A stretch of 63,617 nt of DNA from Candidatus Muproteobacteria bacterium (GTDB lineage Bacteria > Pseudomonadota > Gammaproteobacteria > Acidiferrobacterales > Sulfurifustaceae). The position numbers were made by a program, and so were the translations under genes. Below are positions 29,327 through 38,287 of this stretch, in pieces; the first letter of the stretch is position 1, and every line of letters starts with the position of its first letter. The notes under the pieces were generated by a model, which worked only from the letters and a program-made list of their open reading frames with translations, was not told the DNA's origin and did not search any database. The stretch covers positions 1 to 63,617 of the forward strand of contig DAIDLH010000092.1 of assembly GCA_027449605.1 (NCBI GenBank). Reading direction: 5' to 3'.

Positions 29327-30219
29327 TGCGGATCGGCATCGACCTCGGCGGTACAAAGACGGAAGGTATCGTCATCAACGAGGCCGGCAAAATGCTTTAC
29401 TGCGAGCGCCGTCCCACGCCGCAGGACCAGGGTTATCGCGCGATCCTGAAAAACATCCACGCGCTGGTGTCCGATCTCGAGAAAAAAGCCGGCCCATCCT
29501 GCCGCGTGGGCATCGGCACGCCGGGCGCGATTTCCGCGCGCACCGGCTGCCTCAAGAATTCCAACACCGTCTGTCTCAACGGCAAGCCGATCAAAGAGGA
29601 TCTCGAAAAAATTCTGGCGCGCCCGATCCGCCTCGCCAACGACGCCAACTGTTTCGCGCTCTCGGAAGCGCTCGACGGCGCGGGGCAAGGCGCCGACGCG
29701 GTGTTCGGCGTCATCATCGGAACCGGGGTCGGCGGCGGCATCGTGTTTCACGGCGCGCTGCACGAGGGACCGCAGCACATCGCCGGCGAATGGGGGCACA
29801 ATGTTCTTGAGGCCGAAGGTCCGCCGTGCTACTGCGGCAAGCGCGGCTGCGTTGAAACCCTCCTCTCGGGGCCCGGCCTCGCGCTCGATTACGCGGCGCA
29901 CGGCGGCGAAGCGTCGCTCGACGCGAAACAGATCGTCACGCGCGCCGCACGGGGCGACGTTCGGGCCGAGGCCGCGATGCAGCGCTATCTCGACCGCTTC
30001 GGACGCGCGCTGTCGGTGGCGATCAACATCCTCGATCCCGACGTCGTGGTGCTGGGCGGCGGCATGTCGAACATCGCGCGCCTCTACACCGAAGGCCGCG
30101 ACCGCGTGGCGCGTTACGTGTTCAACGACGAGCTGCGCACGAAAATCCTGCCGCACGTGCACGGCGATTCCTCCGGCGTGCGCGGCGCGGCGCAGCTCTG
30201 GCCGCCCGAAATCCTCTAG
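29326..30219 (+). CDS. ROK-family sugar kinase
   Basis: The 297-residue protein has the ATP-binding DLGGTKTEGIVI, the catalytic LANDANCFALSEA, the glycine-rich GVIIGTGVGGGIVF and the zinc motif PPCYCGKRGCVETLLSGPG. It is closest in layout to bacterial fructokinase (Mak) and N-acetylglucosamine kinases, which phosphorylate free hexoses. The substrate cannot be fixed by eye. The start overlaps the amidotransferase stop. The TAG stop is part of the CTAG flank of the 131-bp element that follows. Confidence 0.88.
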   Translation: MRIGIDLGGTKTEGIVINEAGKMLYCERRPTPQDQGYRAILKNIHALVSDLEKKAGPSCRVGIGTPGAISARTGCLKNSNTVCLNGKPIKEDLEKILARPIRLANDANCFALSEALDGAGQGADAVFGVIIGTGVGGGIVFHGALHEGPQHIAGEWGHNVLEAEGPPCYCGKRGCVETLLSGPGLALDYAAHGGEASLDAKQIVTRAARGDVRAEAAMQRYLDRFGRALSVAINILDPDVVVLGGGMSNIARLYTEGRDRVARYVFNDELRTKILPHVHGDSSGVRGAAQLWPPEIL

Positions 30220-30354
30220 GGAAGCTCTGATTAAGTCTCCCGTTCGCCCTGAGCTTGTCGAAGGGTGAACGGGAAAGACCGTAAATAACAGGTGATTCGT
30301 CCGTTCATGGTTCGACAGGCTCACCACGAACGGACTTAATCAGAGGTTCCCTAG
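30216..30354. mobile_element. 131-bp MITE with CTAG flanks, copy 1
   Basis: GGAAGCTCTGATTAAGTC (30220-30237) and GACTTAATCAGAGGTTCC (30333-30350) are near-perfect inverted ends. CTAG flanks both sides (30216-30219 and 30351-30354). The interior holds two hairpins, CCCGTTCGCCCTGAGC with its partner and CGTTCATGGTTCGACAGGC with its partner. A second copy of the same 131-bp core is at 38880-39010. The left CTAG gives the ROK kinase its stop codon. No gene is inside. Confidence 0.8.
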
Positions 30355-30578
30355 CCGCCGCATGTTTTCCGGGAGGGCGCCGTCCTCACGGCAACCTGCG
30401 ACAATCGGTCACGTCCCGGAATGTGCACCCTCCCCGCGCCCGCGCGTTGTTACAGATAGCTTCAGATTCGGTAAATGTATTTTGACGGGCATCAATGTCG
30501 TCATGCCGGGCCGGAGATATTTTTGATCCGGGCAAAATCTGAAGGCATCCGTCATTTCAATCGTCAAGGAGAACTGTC
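30355..30578. other. Intergenic region before a small exported protein
   Basis: Together with the preceding MITE this makes a 359-bp gene-free stretch. I see no RNA gene or clear promoter. CAAGGAGAA just before the ATG at 30579 is the Shine-Dalgarno of the next gene. Confidence 0.4.
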
Positions 30579-30968
30579 ATGAAACGCAAACTGATTTATA
30601 CCGCCGTGATCGCTACGCTTCTGCCCGCCCTGGTTTCGGTCGGCTACGCCGCGGATCAGGATCGCGTGCAGACGCCGGACAAGGATCAGGCGCGCGACCA
30701 GGACCGGATCTACGGCTCGCAGCTGATGACCCAGCAGGAGCGCCTCGAGTATCGCAACCGGATGCGCGCCGCGAAAACCGCGCAGGAGCGCGAACAGATC
30801 CGCAAGGAACATCACGAACAGATGAAAGCACGCGCCAAGGAAAAGGGCGTGACCCTGCCGAATGAACCGCCGGCCCGCGGCATGGGCGACGGAATGGGTC
30901 CGGGCATGGGCGGCGGCATGGGACCCGGTGGCGGAATGGGTCCGGGCGGCGGCATGCGCCGCTACTGA
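30579..30968 (+). CDS. Small exported protein with Gly/Met-rich tail
   Basis: The 129-residue product has a signal peptide (to about residue 24, VGYAA). A helical, highly charged middle (QLMTQQERLEYRNRMRAAKT, EREQIRKEHHEQMKARA) resembles small periplasmic proteins of the Spy/CpxP-like or 'hypothetical' type. The tail is a repeat of GMGPG and GGGM units with eight or so methionines. Methionine-rich tails can bind copper(I), but that is inference. A strong AAGGAG lies before the ATG. Confidence 0.65.
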   Translation: MKRKLIYTAVIATLLPALVSVGYAADQDRVQTPDKDQARDQDRIYGSQLMTQQERLEYRNRMRAAKTAQEREQIRKEHHEQMKARAKEKGVTLPNEPPARGMGDGMGPGMGGGMGPGGGMGPGGGMRRY

Positions 30969-31077
30969 ACGCGATATCGCCGGCAGGATATTCCCCGGGA
31001 AGGGAATATCCTGCGTTGGCCGCCCGTCTCATGGGTTATACTGCATCGCTCTGAGTCACTGACCGTTCCGCAAAACC

Positions 31078-31563
31078 ATGAACCGCCTGATCGCCCTCGC
31101 GCTCGCCTGCGGCCTCTACGCCGGCACGCTCTGCGTCGTCGCCGCGGCCGATGACGCTCATCTAAAGCTCTACACCACCAAGGGCGAGTTCGCCAACGTC
31201 AAGGACGATCTCATGCTGGCGATCACCGGTCGCGGCCTGGTGGTGGACCACAATTCCTACATCGGCGCCATGCTCGACCGCACCGGCAAGGACCTCGGCA
31301 CGACGAAACCGGTATTCGGCCAGGCCGAATCGCTGCAGTTCTGCTCGGCGACGGTTTCGCGCCGCATGATGGAGGCCGACCCGGCCAACATCGTGTTCTG
31401 CCCCTATATCATCGTGCTGTACACCCTGCCCAATGACCCCAAGACCGTGTACGTCGGCTACCGTCGTCCGCAGCCGGTCGGCTCCGCGGCGTCGAAAGCC
31501 TCGCTGAAGGAAGTCGAAGCGCTGCTCGACGGGATCGTCAAGGAAGCCCTGAACATCAAGTAA
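31078..31563 (+). CDS. DUF302 family exported protein
   Basis: The 161-residue product has a signal peptide (cut near VVAAA) and then a DUF302-like domain: VKDDLMLAITGRGLVVDHNSY, LQFCSATVSRRMMEADPANI, VFCPYIIVLYTLP and VYVGYRRP. DUF302 domains form a small alpha-beta fold of unknown function and often occur in periplasmic proteins of sulfur oxidisers. Two cysteines (FCSA, FCPY) could pair. It is followed by proS after 100 bases. Confidence 0.75.
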   Translation: MNRLIALALACGLYAGTLCVVAAADDAHLKLYTTKGEFANVKDDLMLAITGRGLVVDHNSYIGAMLDRTGKDLGTTKPVFGQAESLQFCSATVSRRMMEADPANIVFCPYIIVLYTLPNDPKTVYVGYRRPQPVGSAASKASLKEVEALLDGIVKEALNIK

Positions 31564-31663
31564 GGCGCGCGTTGTCTGCCGTTCCGCGCGGCGCTTTGGA
31601 GCGCCGCGGTCCTGACTTATACTCCACCTCCGTTTCCGACTAACGAGAACAACCGAGTCATCC

Positions 31664-33385
31664 ATGCGCGTCTCCCGATTCCTGCTGTCCACCGTCCGCG
31701 AAACTCCGGCCGAGGCCGAAACCGTCAGCCACAAGCTCATGCTGCGCGCCGGCATGATCCGCAAGCTCGCCGCCGGCATCTACACCTGGCTGCCGCTCGG
31801 CCTGCGCGCGTTGCGCAAGGTCGAGGCCATCGTGCGCGAGGAAATGAACCGCGCCGGCGCGCAGGAAGTGCTGATGCCCGCGGTGCAGCCGGCCGAGTTG
31901 TGGCAGGAATCCGGGCGCTGGGACCGGTACGGGCCGGAGCTGCTGCGCCTCAAGGACCGGCACCAGCGCGACTTCTGCTTCGGACCGACGCACGAGGAAG
32001 TCATCACCGACCTGATCCGGCGCGAGATCAAAAGTTATCGCCAGTTGCCGGCGAACTTCTACCAGATCCAGATGAAATTCCGCGACGAAATCCGCCCGCG
32101 CTTCGGCGTGATGCGGGCGCGCGAGTTCCTCATGAAGGACGCCTATTCATTTCATATCAACGAGGCCTCGCTCGGGGAAACCTACCAGGTCATGCACGCG
32201 ACCTATTCGCGCATCTTCCAGCGCGTGGGACTGGAATTCCGCCCGGTCGCGGCCGACACCGGCGCCATCGGCGGCAGTCATTCGCACGAATTCCACGTGC
32301 TGGCCGATTCCGGCGAGGACGCCATCGCCATCTGCTCGAAATGCGAATACGCCGCCAACGTGGAAATGGCCCAGGCGCTGCCGCCGATGGGCAAGCGTCC
32401 GGCGCCGGGCCAGCCGATGCAGGCCGTGGACACGCCGGGAAAACACAGCATCGAGGAAGTCAGCCGATTCCTGAAAATTGATCCGAAACGGACCGTCAAG
32501 ACATTGCTCGTCAAAGGCACCGGCGGCGTGATCGCGCTGGTGCTGCGCGGCGATCACGAGCTGAACGAGATCAAGGCCGCGAAGTTGCCGCAGCTGGCCA
32601 AGCCGCTGGTGTTCGTCACGCCGGGCGAGGTGGAACTGGCCGCCGGCTGCGAGCCCGGTTCGATCGGGCCCGTGGGCCTCAAGATTCCGGTCATCGCCGA
32701 CGAATCCGCGGCGCGGCTCGCGGACTTCGTGTGCGGCGCGAACCTCAACGGCAAACATCTTGTTAACGTGAATTGGGGTCGTGACGCGACCGAACCGGTC
32801 GTGGCCGATCTGCGCAAGGTGGTCGAAGGCGACCCTTGCCCCGATTCCGGCAAGGGCCAGTGCGGCGGCACGCTCTCGATCCGCCGCGGCATCGAGGTCG
32901 GGCACATCTTCCAGCTCGGCACCAAGTACAGCGAGGCGATGCAGGCGACGGTGCTCGACGAGGCCGGCCAGTCGGTGGTCATGCCGATGGGCTGCTACGG
33001 CATCGGCGTGTCGCGCGTGGTGGCGGCGGCGATCGAACAGAATCACGACGACAACGGCATCATCTGGCCGGACGCGATCGCGCCGTTCCAGATCGCGCTG
33101 GTGCCGATCGGTTATGGAAAATCGGAGAAGGTCCGCGAAACGGTGGACAAACTCTACGGCGAGCTGGTGCATGCCGGTTTCGACGTGCTGCTCGACGACC
33201 GCGACGAACGCCCCGGCGTGATCTTCGCCGACATGGACCTGATCGGCATTCCGCACCGCCTGGTGCTCGGCGACAAGTGGCTCGCGAAGGGCGCGATCGA
33301 ATACAAGGGACGGCGCGACAAGGCGCCGCGCGAGGTGCCGCTGGATCAGACAATCCCCTTTTTGGGCGCACAGGTAAAGAAGTGA
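31664..33385 (+). CDS. proS: Prolyl-tRNA synthetase (bacterial type)
   Basis: The 573-residue class II synthetase charges tRNA-Pro. Motif regions are clear: [46 protein letters not shown] (motif 2 area), and near the end [16 protein letters not shown] (motif 3). An editing insertion domain (about 225-390) contains [24 protein letters not shown]. The C-terminal anticodon domain includes PIGYGKSE and [22 protein letters not shown]. Length is that of the E. coli enzyme (572). Confidence 0.96.
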   Translation: MRVSRFLLSTVRETPAEAETVSHKLMLRAGMIRKLAAGIYTWLPLGLRALRKVEAIVREEMNRAGAQEVLMPAVQPAELWQESGRWDRYGPELLRLKDRHQRDFCFGPTHEEVITDLIRREIKSYRQLPANFYQIQMKFRDEIRPRFGVMRAREFLMKDAYSFHINEASLGETYQVMHATYSRIFQRVGLEFRPVAADTGAIGGSHSHEFHVLADSGEDAIAICSKCEYAANVEMAQALPPMGKRPAPGQPMQAVDTPGKHSIEEVSRFLKIDPKRTVKTLLVKGTGGVIALVLRGDHELNEIKAAKLPQLAKPLVFVTPGEVELAAGCEPGSIGPVGLKIPVIADESAARLADFVCGANLNGKHLVNVNWGRDATEPVVADLRKVVEGDPCPDSGKGQCGGTLSIRRGIEVGHIFQLGTKYSEAMQATVLDEAGQSVVMPMGCYGIGVSRVVAAAIEQNHDDNGIIWPDAIAPFQIALVPIGYGKSEKVRETVDKLYGELVHAGFDVLLDDRDERPGVIFADMDLIGIPHRLVLGDKWLAKGAIEYKGRRDKAPREVPLDQTIPFLGAQVKK

Positions 33386-33410
33386 GTCTGGCTCAAAGGC
33401 TGAATACAAC

Positions 33411-33641
33411 ATGATCCGCTATGACTCGCACGCAGAATTCCAGATTGTGCGCCGCGGCATCCCGCTCGCCTGGGTGGAAGAAACAATCGCCTCCCCGGAC
33501 GAAACCGAGGTCAAGGATGGCAAACGTTCTTTCCTAAAGTGCTATACTGAGCGAGGTAAAATGCTGCGGGTGGTGGTTCGCGAAAACGACCCGCGGTATG
33601 TCATCACCGCTTACTTCGACCGGAGAAAACCATGCGCGTGA
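33411..33641 (+). CDS. DUF4258 protein, RelE-like fold, possible toxin
   Basis: The 76-residue protein has SHAEFQIVRRGIPLAWVEETI, then RSFLKCYTERGKMLRVVVRENDPRYVITAYFDRR, matching the DUF4258 pattern, which is related to RelE/BrnT-like ribonucleases. It overlaps the DUF2283 gene by ten bases. DUF4258-DUF2283 pairs occur as putative toxin-antitoxin modules, often as single copies on chromosomes; activity has not been shown for most. Confidence 0.8.
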   Translation: MIRYDSHAEFQIVRRGIPLAWVEETIASPDETEVKDGKRSFLKCYTERGKMLRVVVRENDPRYVITAYFDRRKPCA

Positions 33642-33847
33642 GAATCGACCAGCAGGCGGATGCCGTCTATCTCGACCTTACTGGCCGGGAAATCGAAAGT
33701 AGCGAGGAAGTAGCCGACGGCATTATCGTCGATTACGACAAGGCCGGGCGCCTCGTTGGCATTGAAATCCTCGATGCCTCGAAGAAGGCCGGGGATGTTG
33801 ACGTGCTGCGCAAGCTCGCTTTCGACGTGCCGCACATCGCGGCCTGA
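33632..33847 (+). CDS. DUF2283 protein, possible antitoxin partner
   Basis: The 71-residue protein fits DUF2283: RIDQQADAVYLDL, EEVADGIIVDYDKAGRLVGIEILDASKK. Its start lies inside the end of the DUF4258 gene, so the pair is co-translated. In such modules the order toxin first, antitoxin second is the reverse of most type II systems. Confidence 0.82.
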   Translation: MRVRIDQQADAVYLDLTGREIESSEEVADGIIVDYDKAGRLVGIEILDASKKAGDVDVLRKLAFDVPHIAA

Positions 33848-33877
33848 TTAACATCAGCGCTCACATTCTCCGAGCTA

Positions 33878-34447
33878 ATGACGAGTGACAAAGCGGATAT
33901 TGTCATATCGATATGTAATGGGATCATTCAAGGTGATGAGAATGCGGTAACAGCCGCCTTGAAAACATATCCGTTCGTTCCACAAGCCAACGCCGGACGA
34001 AACTACACGCCTCTTCAAGCAACTCGAGTATTTGTCCGGGACGGTTACATTGACCGTTACTCCGACACACGACTGGTTAATCCTGCCGTACTGCGTGTAC
34101 TCTCGAAGCTCTTGCCGCGTGATTTCCCATTTCACCCGAATTGGAAGATGACCGATACACACCCTGCGTATTGGGAACTGGCTCCAACCGTGGATCACAT
34201 CGTTCCAATAGCGCGTGGCGGCATTGACTCCGAAGATAATTGGGTTACCACGTCGATGCTGCGGAATTCCGCGAAAGCGAATTGGACGATTGATGAGCTT
34301 GAATGGAAGCTGCTTCCACCAGGCGATTTCTCGCAGTGGGATGGTCTCACCGACTGGCTCTTTCGCTACGTCGGGCAGCATGGCCTTGAAAACCAGGATC
34401 GGTACATCGTTCAATGGTATAAAGCAGCTTGCGATGTTGGTACCTGA
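33878..34447 (+). CDS. HNH endonuclease domain protein
   Basis: The 189-residue protein has an HNH-like core: VDHIVPIARGGIDSEDNWVTTSMLRNSAKANW, with the first His-Asp and the later Asn placed as in HNH nucleases. No zinc-binding cysteine pairs are seen. It may cut DNA as a stand-alone restriction or homing-type enzyme. Composition is distinctly less GC-rich than proS before it, which indicates transfer. It starts 31 bases after the DUF2283 stop and may be part of the same acquired segment. Confidence 0.75.
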   Translation: MTSDKADIVISICNGIIQGDENAVTAALKTYPFVPQANAGRNYTPLQATRVFVRDGYIDRYSDTRLVNPAVLRVLSKLLPRDFPFHPNWKMTDTHPAYWELAPTVDHIVPIARGGIDSEDNWVTTSMLRNSAKANWTIDELEWKLLPPGDFSQWDGLTDWLFRYVGQHGLENQDRYIVQWYKAACDVGT

Positions 34448-34557
34448 CCTCTCGACCGAGCGTCAATCGTTGGCGCGGCAGCGCCTGAACGCAGTCATTT
34501 GCGGAGCATGCCGGGCGTGTGTATGATGCGCGCCGTTTTTGAAAGGAACCGCGTATC

Positions 34558-34758
34558 ATGTCCATCGAACAGTTCGAATCCTGGTCTCTCGTCATCGGCA
34601 TCGGCGGCCTGATCGCGTGGATGCTGCTGATCATCTGGAAAATGGGCCAGGAGTCGGGAGCCGGCCGTTATGGATACTTCGTGCTGTTCCTCGCGCTCGG
34701 CCTCGGCTTCGTCGGCTTCATCGCCAAAACCAGCCTCATCGAACTGCTCAAGCTCTAG
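34558..34758 (+). CDS. DUF2788-like small membrane protein
   Basis: The 66-residue protein has two transmembrane segments (about 9-27 and 39-58) separated by a short charged loop (KMGQESGAGRYG). The pattern SWSLVIGIGGLIAWMLLIIW and YFVLFLALGLGFVGFI matches DUF2788 proteins of gammaproteobacteria, which lack a known function. GGAACC is upstream of the ATG. Confidence 0.7.
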   Translation: MSIEQFESWSLVIGIGGLIAWMLLIIWKMGQESGAGRYGYFVLFLALGLGFVGFIAKTSLIELLKL

Positions 34759-34844
34759 CGGCGGCGATTCCGTTCCGTGCCGCGCGATGCCGCCGCGGGC
34801 GGACCCGGTCCACCCGCGCACCACCACGAAACGCCGTGCCGCGG

Positions 34845-35033
34845 TCAGCTTGTCTTGCAAGTCTTGATGCCGAACGGAAGGTAGGCCGGACAGAAGCCGA
34901 CCAGACCCGTCGCCAGCGGCACCAGGCCGATCCAGCCCCAGGCGGTCTGCGGACCGACGAACACCAGGCTCAGCAGCACGATTCCCACCAGGATGCGCAG
35001 CACACGATCAATACCACCTACATTGCAGCTCAT
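34845..35033 (-). CDS. DUF2892 (YgaP-like) membrane protein
   Basis: The 62-residue protein starts at the ATG at 35033 after a perfect GGAGG. It opens with MSCNVGGIDRVLRILVGI, the standard DUF2892 start (N-V-G-x-x-D-R), and has two hydrophobic helices before a final FCPAYLPFGI segment with one cysteine. Such domains also occur fused to rhodanese in YgaP. The role is unknown. Confidence 0.88.
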   Translation of the reverse strand: MSCNVGGIDRVLRILVGIVLLSLVFVGPQTAWGWIGLVPLATGLVGFCPAYLPFGIKTCKTS

Positions 35034-35141
35034 GGAAAACCTCCAAAGGTCAGGGTTGGCAAGAGTCCGGCGGCAGGCGGCGCCGCGGACGAACACCATC
35101 CTATCCTTATATCAGCGGAGGTTCAGTGACAAACTCACCAA

Positions 35142-35267
35142 CTAGAACCTATCTCAAAAATACTTTGGCATGTATTTGTAGGGTGGGCATTGCCCACCAA
35201 CACGGCCTTACCAGCTGTCCGACGGTGGGCGGTGCCCACCCTACATATATTTTGAGATAGGTTCTAG
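35142..35267. mobile_element. 118-bp MITE with CTAG flanks, copy B
   Basis: The core 35146-35263 has ends AACCTATCTCAAAAA and, reversed, AACCTATCTCAAAAT, and holds the pair GTAGGGTGGGCATTGCCCAC and GTGGGCGGTGCCCACCCTAC. CTAG flanks both sides (35142-35145 and 35264-35267). The right CTAG supplies the stop codon of the Crp/Fnr regulator on the minus strand. Confidence 0.8.
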
Positions 35268-35935
35268 GGATTCGCCTGCCGCGACAGCGAGGCCGGGTCG
35301 CGGACGGCGATCCCGCCGCGCTCCAGCGCGATCCAGCCGCGGCGCTCGAACTCCTTGAGCAGACGGCTCACCACTTCGCGCGCGCTGCCGAGTTCGGCCG
35401 CCAGTTGCTGGTGCGTGATGACGATGCGCCCCGACGAGCCGCCGAGCGCGAGCAGCCGCTGCGCCAGCCGGGAATCGAGCCGTCCGAAGGCGATCGCTTC
35501 CACGAGCATCATGAGATCGGCCATGCGCTCGCCGAACGAACCGAAAACGAAGCGGCGGAATGTATCGCTCGTGGCGAGTAATTTATGGAATAACTCGAGC
35601 GACAATGCCCGCACCACCACTTCGGTCTCGGTGACACCCTCCGCCGGGTAGCGCTCGCCGGCGAGCAGGCAGGACGTGGTGAGCATGCAAGTCTGGCCGG
35701 ACTCCACGCGGTAGAGCACGATCTCGCGCCCGTTCTCGGCCACCTTCTGCACCCGCACCGATCCCTGCACCACCATCAGATAGTTCTGGCAGTCGTCGCC
35801 GGGGCGGAACACCGTGACGCCCGCGGGAACGCGCAAAATTTTCGCCTCCGCGAGAAACCGCCGATCCGGTTCGGATGCGGCCGACAGCGGCGGAAAACAG
35901 CTCAGCCAGTCGTCGGTGGAAACGTTCGCGGACAT
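35264..35935 (-). CDS. Crp/Fnr-family transcriptional regulator
   Basis: The 223-residue regulator has an N-terminal cyclic-nucleotide-binding-like barrel (GVTVFRPGDDCQNYLMVVQGSVRV) and a C-terminal winged helix with ITHQQLAAELGSAREVVSRLLKEFERRGWIAL. It lacks the N-terminal cysteine cluster of Fnr. The ligand-pocket cysteines (TCMLTTSCLLAG) resemble regulators that sense redox or NO-type signals, which is inference. It starts two bases after the relA-type gene's stop and is probably in its operon. Its TAG stop is provided by the MITE target. Confidence 0.85.
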   Translation of the reverse strand: MSANVSTDDWLSCFPPLSAASEPDRRFLAEAKILRVPAGVTVFRPGDDCQNYLMVVQGSVRVQKVAENGREIVLYRVESGQTCMLTTSCLLAGERYPAEGVTETEVVVRALSLELFHKLLATSDTFRRFVFGSFGERMADLMMLVEAIAFGRLDSRLAQRLLALGGSSGRIVITHQQLAAELGSAREVVSRLLKEFERRGWIALERGGIAVRDPASLSRQANP

Positions 35936-35937
35936 GC

Positions 35938-38142
35938 TTATTGCGAGCGCCGGCGCACTTCCAGCACGTTGGGAATCTGGTCGAGCAACGCGAGGATGCG
36001 CGACAGCGTTTCGAGGCCGGGGATTTCGAGCGTGAAGGTCATGTGCGCCGCCTGGTTCCGGTCGGTCACGGTGCTGACGCCGAGCACGTTGATTTTTTCG
36101 TTGGCGAGCAGTGAAGTGATGTCGCGCAACAGGCCGGGACGGTCGTAGGCGATGAGCTCGACTTCGACCGGATAGGTCTGGTCGGCGGCCGCGCCCCAGC
36201 TGACTTCGATCAGGCGCTCGTCGTGCTCGGCGTGATGTCGCAACGCGTTCGGACAGTTCTGCCGGTGGATCGTCACGCCCTGCCCGCGGGTGATGAAGCC
36301 CACGATCGGTTCGCCCGGCAGCGGATTGCAGCACCTGGCGGTGCGCGTCAGCAGATTGCCCACGCCACGGATGGTCACGCCGGCGGGCGCGCGCGGCGCA
36401 ACCGGCGCGCGCGGCGCCGGAACCGGCCGCGTCTCGCGCAGCGCGTGGCCGGCGAATTCCTGCACCGCGTTCATGATCTGCGCCGGCTTGATCTCGCCGC
36501 GTCCGACGGATGCGAGGAAATCGTCCGTGCCGCCGGATTCGAAGCGATGCGCGAGTTTTTCATAGTTGACGTCGGCGATGCCGAGACGATGGAACTCGCG
36601 CTCCAGCGTGGCGCGTCCCTCGGCGACGCTGGTCTCGAAATTCTGCTCGCGGAACCAGTGCTGCACCTTGGTGCGCGCCTTGGAAGTCTGCAGGTAGCCG
36701 AGGTGCGGCGACAGCCAGTCGCGCGACGGGCCGCCCGCCTTCACGGTGAGAATCTCGACGCGGTCGCCGGTCTTGAGCGCGTGCGTGAGCGGCGCCATCT
36801 GGCCGTTGACCCTGGCGCCGCGGCAGCGGTGGCCGATGTCGGTGTGGATGTGATAGGCGAAATCGAGCGGCGTGGCGCCGGCGGCCATGTCCACGATGTT
36901 GCCCTTGGGGGTGAACACGTACACGCGCTCGCTGAACACCTCGGACTTGAACTGGTCCACGAAATCGGCGGCCGCGGCGACCTCGTCCTTCCACTCGAGC
37001 AGGCTGCGCAGCCAGGCGATCTTGGCGTCGTAGCTCTTGTCGCCGCCGCGCGCGCCCTCCTTGTAGCGCCAGTGCGCGGCCACGCCCAGTTCGCTCGAAC
37101 GGTGCATGTCGTGCGTGCGGATCTGCACCTCGACGGTCTTGCCCTCCGGCCCGATCACCGCGGTGTGGATCGAGCGGTAGTGGTTCTCCTTCGGCGTCGC
37201 GATGTAGTCGTCGAATTCGCCGGGAACGTGCTGCCACAGCGAATGCACCACGCCGAGCGCGCCGTAACAGTCGCGGATGTCGTCGACCAGCACGCGCACC
37301 GCGCGCACGTCGAAGATGCGCTCGAAGTCCCGGCCCTTGCGCTGCATCTTGCGCCAGATGCTGTAGATGTGTTTCGGCCGGCCGGAAACGTCGGCCGCGA
37401 CTCCGGCCTGGCGCAGTTCCCGCGCCAGCGTCGCGACGAAACGCCCGATATAGGCTTCGCGGTCCTCGCGCCGTTCGGCGAGAAAGCCGGCGATCCGCTT
37501 GTATTCGTCGGGCTCCAGGTAACGGAACGCCAGGTCCTCGAGTTCCCACTTCATCTGCCAGATGCCGAGGCGGTTGGCGAGCGGCGCGAAAATGTCCATG
37601 GTTTCGCGCGCGATGCGTTTCTGTTTTTCCTCCGCGAGCGCCCCCAGCGTGCGCATGTTGTGCAGCCGGTCGGCGAGCTTGATCAGCACCACGCGCACGT
37701 CCTCGGCCATGGCCAGCAGCATCTTGCGCAGGCTCTCGGCCTGGGCGTGCTCGCGGCGCGAGCCGGCGGGTTCGCTCTGGAATTCCTGGATCACCTTCAT
37801 CTTGGTCACGCCGTCGACGAGCGCGGCGACGCGCGCGCCGAAGTCGCGGCGCAGGTCGTCCAGCGCGATGCCGCCGTCCTCGACCACGTCGTGCAGGATC
37901 GCGGCGGCGAGCGATTCGTGGTCGAGGCCAAGTTCGGCGAGGATTTTCGCCACCGCCAGCGAATGCTGGACGTACGGTTCGCCGGAAACGCGCCGCTGTC
38001 CGGCATGGGCGCGGGCGGCCAGGGCCGCGGCGCGGCGCAGAAAATCCTGTTCCTCCGCCGGACGACCCTCGGTCAGCCAGCGTTCCGCCTCGGACGTCCC
38101 GGGCGACGCGTCGGCGGCGGGACTTTGCGTGGATTTGGCCAT
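35938..38142 (-). CDS. relA: RelA/SpoT-family (p)ppGpp enzyme with intact hydrolase motif
   Basis: The 734-residue protein has HD (hydrolase), synthetase, TGS and ACT domains in the usual order. The HD site looks intact: H60 in YVQHSLAVA, HDVVED at 84-89, and KLADRLHNMRTL. The synthetase region (GRPKHIYSIWRKMQRKG, then EFDD at 309-312) has the acidic EFDD of RelA rather than RxKD of bifunctional SpoT/Rel. The TGS domain has YVFTPKGNIVDMAAGATPLDFAYHIHTDIGH; the C-terminal ACT has ANEKINVLGVSTV. A GTG at 38163 would add seven residues. The next gene is the Crp/Fnr regulator. Confidence 0.9.
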   Translation of the reverse strand: MAKSTQSPAADASPGTSEAERWLTEGRPAEEQDFLRRAAALAARAHAGQRRVSGEPYVQHSLAVAKILAELGLDHESLAAAILHDVVEDGGIALDDLRRDFGARVAALVDGVTKMKVIQEFQSEPAGSRREHAQAESLRKMLLAMAEDVRVVLIKLADRLHNMRTLGALAEEKQKRIARETMDIFAPLANRLGIWQMKWELEDLAFRYLEPDEYKRIAGFLAERREDREAYIGRFVATLARELRQAGVAADVSGRPKHIYSIWRKMQRKGRDFERIFDVRAVRVLVDDIRDCYGALGVVHSLWQHVPGEFDDYIATPKENHYRSIHTAVIGPEGKTVEVQIRTHDMHRSSELGVAAHWRYKEGARGGDKSYDAKIAWLRSLLEWKDEVAAAADFVDQFKSEVFSERVYVFTPKGNIVDMAAGATPLDFAYHIHTDIGHRCRGARVNGQMAPLTHALKTGDRVEILTVKAGGPSRDWLSPHLGYLQTSKARTKVQHWFREQNFETSVAEGRATLEREFHRLGIADVNYEKLAHRFESGGTDDFLASVGRGEIKPAQIMNAVQEFAGHALRETRPVPAPRAPVAPRAPAGVTIRGVGNLLTRTARCCNPLPGEPIVGFITRGQGVTIHRQNCPNALRHHAEHDERLIEVSWGAAADQTYPVEVELIAYDRPGLLRDITSLLANEKINVLGVSTVTDRNQAAHMTFTLEIPGLETLSRILALLDQIPNVLEVRRRSQ

Positions 38143-38287
38143 GCGGTGTCTTTGCTCAACCACGGTTCGATCGTAACGATTCGCGACAAACGCACATTGC
38201 TGTCTATAATTCCTTTATTACTCCGTCATGATCACTCCCGTTGCCGTCAATGTCCATAGATACCCGCCTCCGCGCGCCCGACCGCAC

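Noticed and set aside
36223..38259. A 678-codon open frame antisense to the RelA/SpoT gene
   Set aside because: It has low-complexity composition typical of shadows, and the RelA/SpoT domains on the minus strand are complete.
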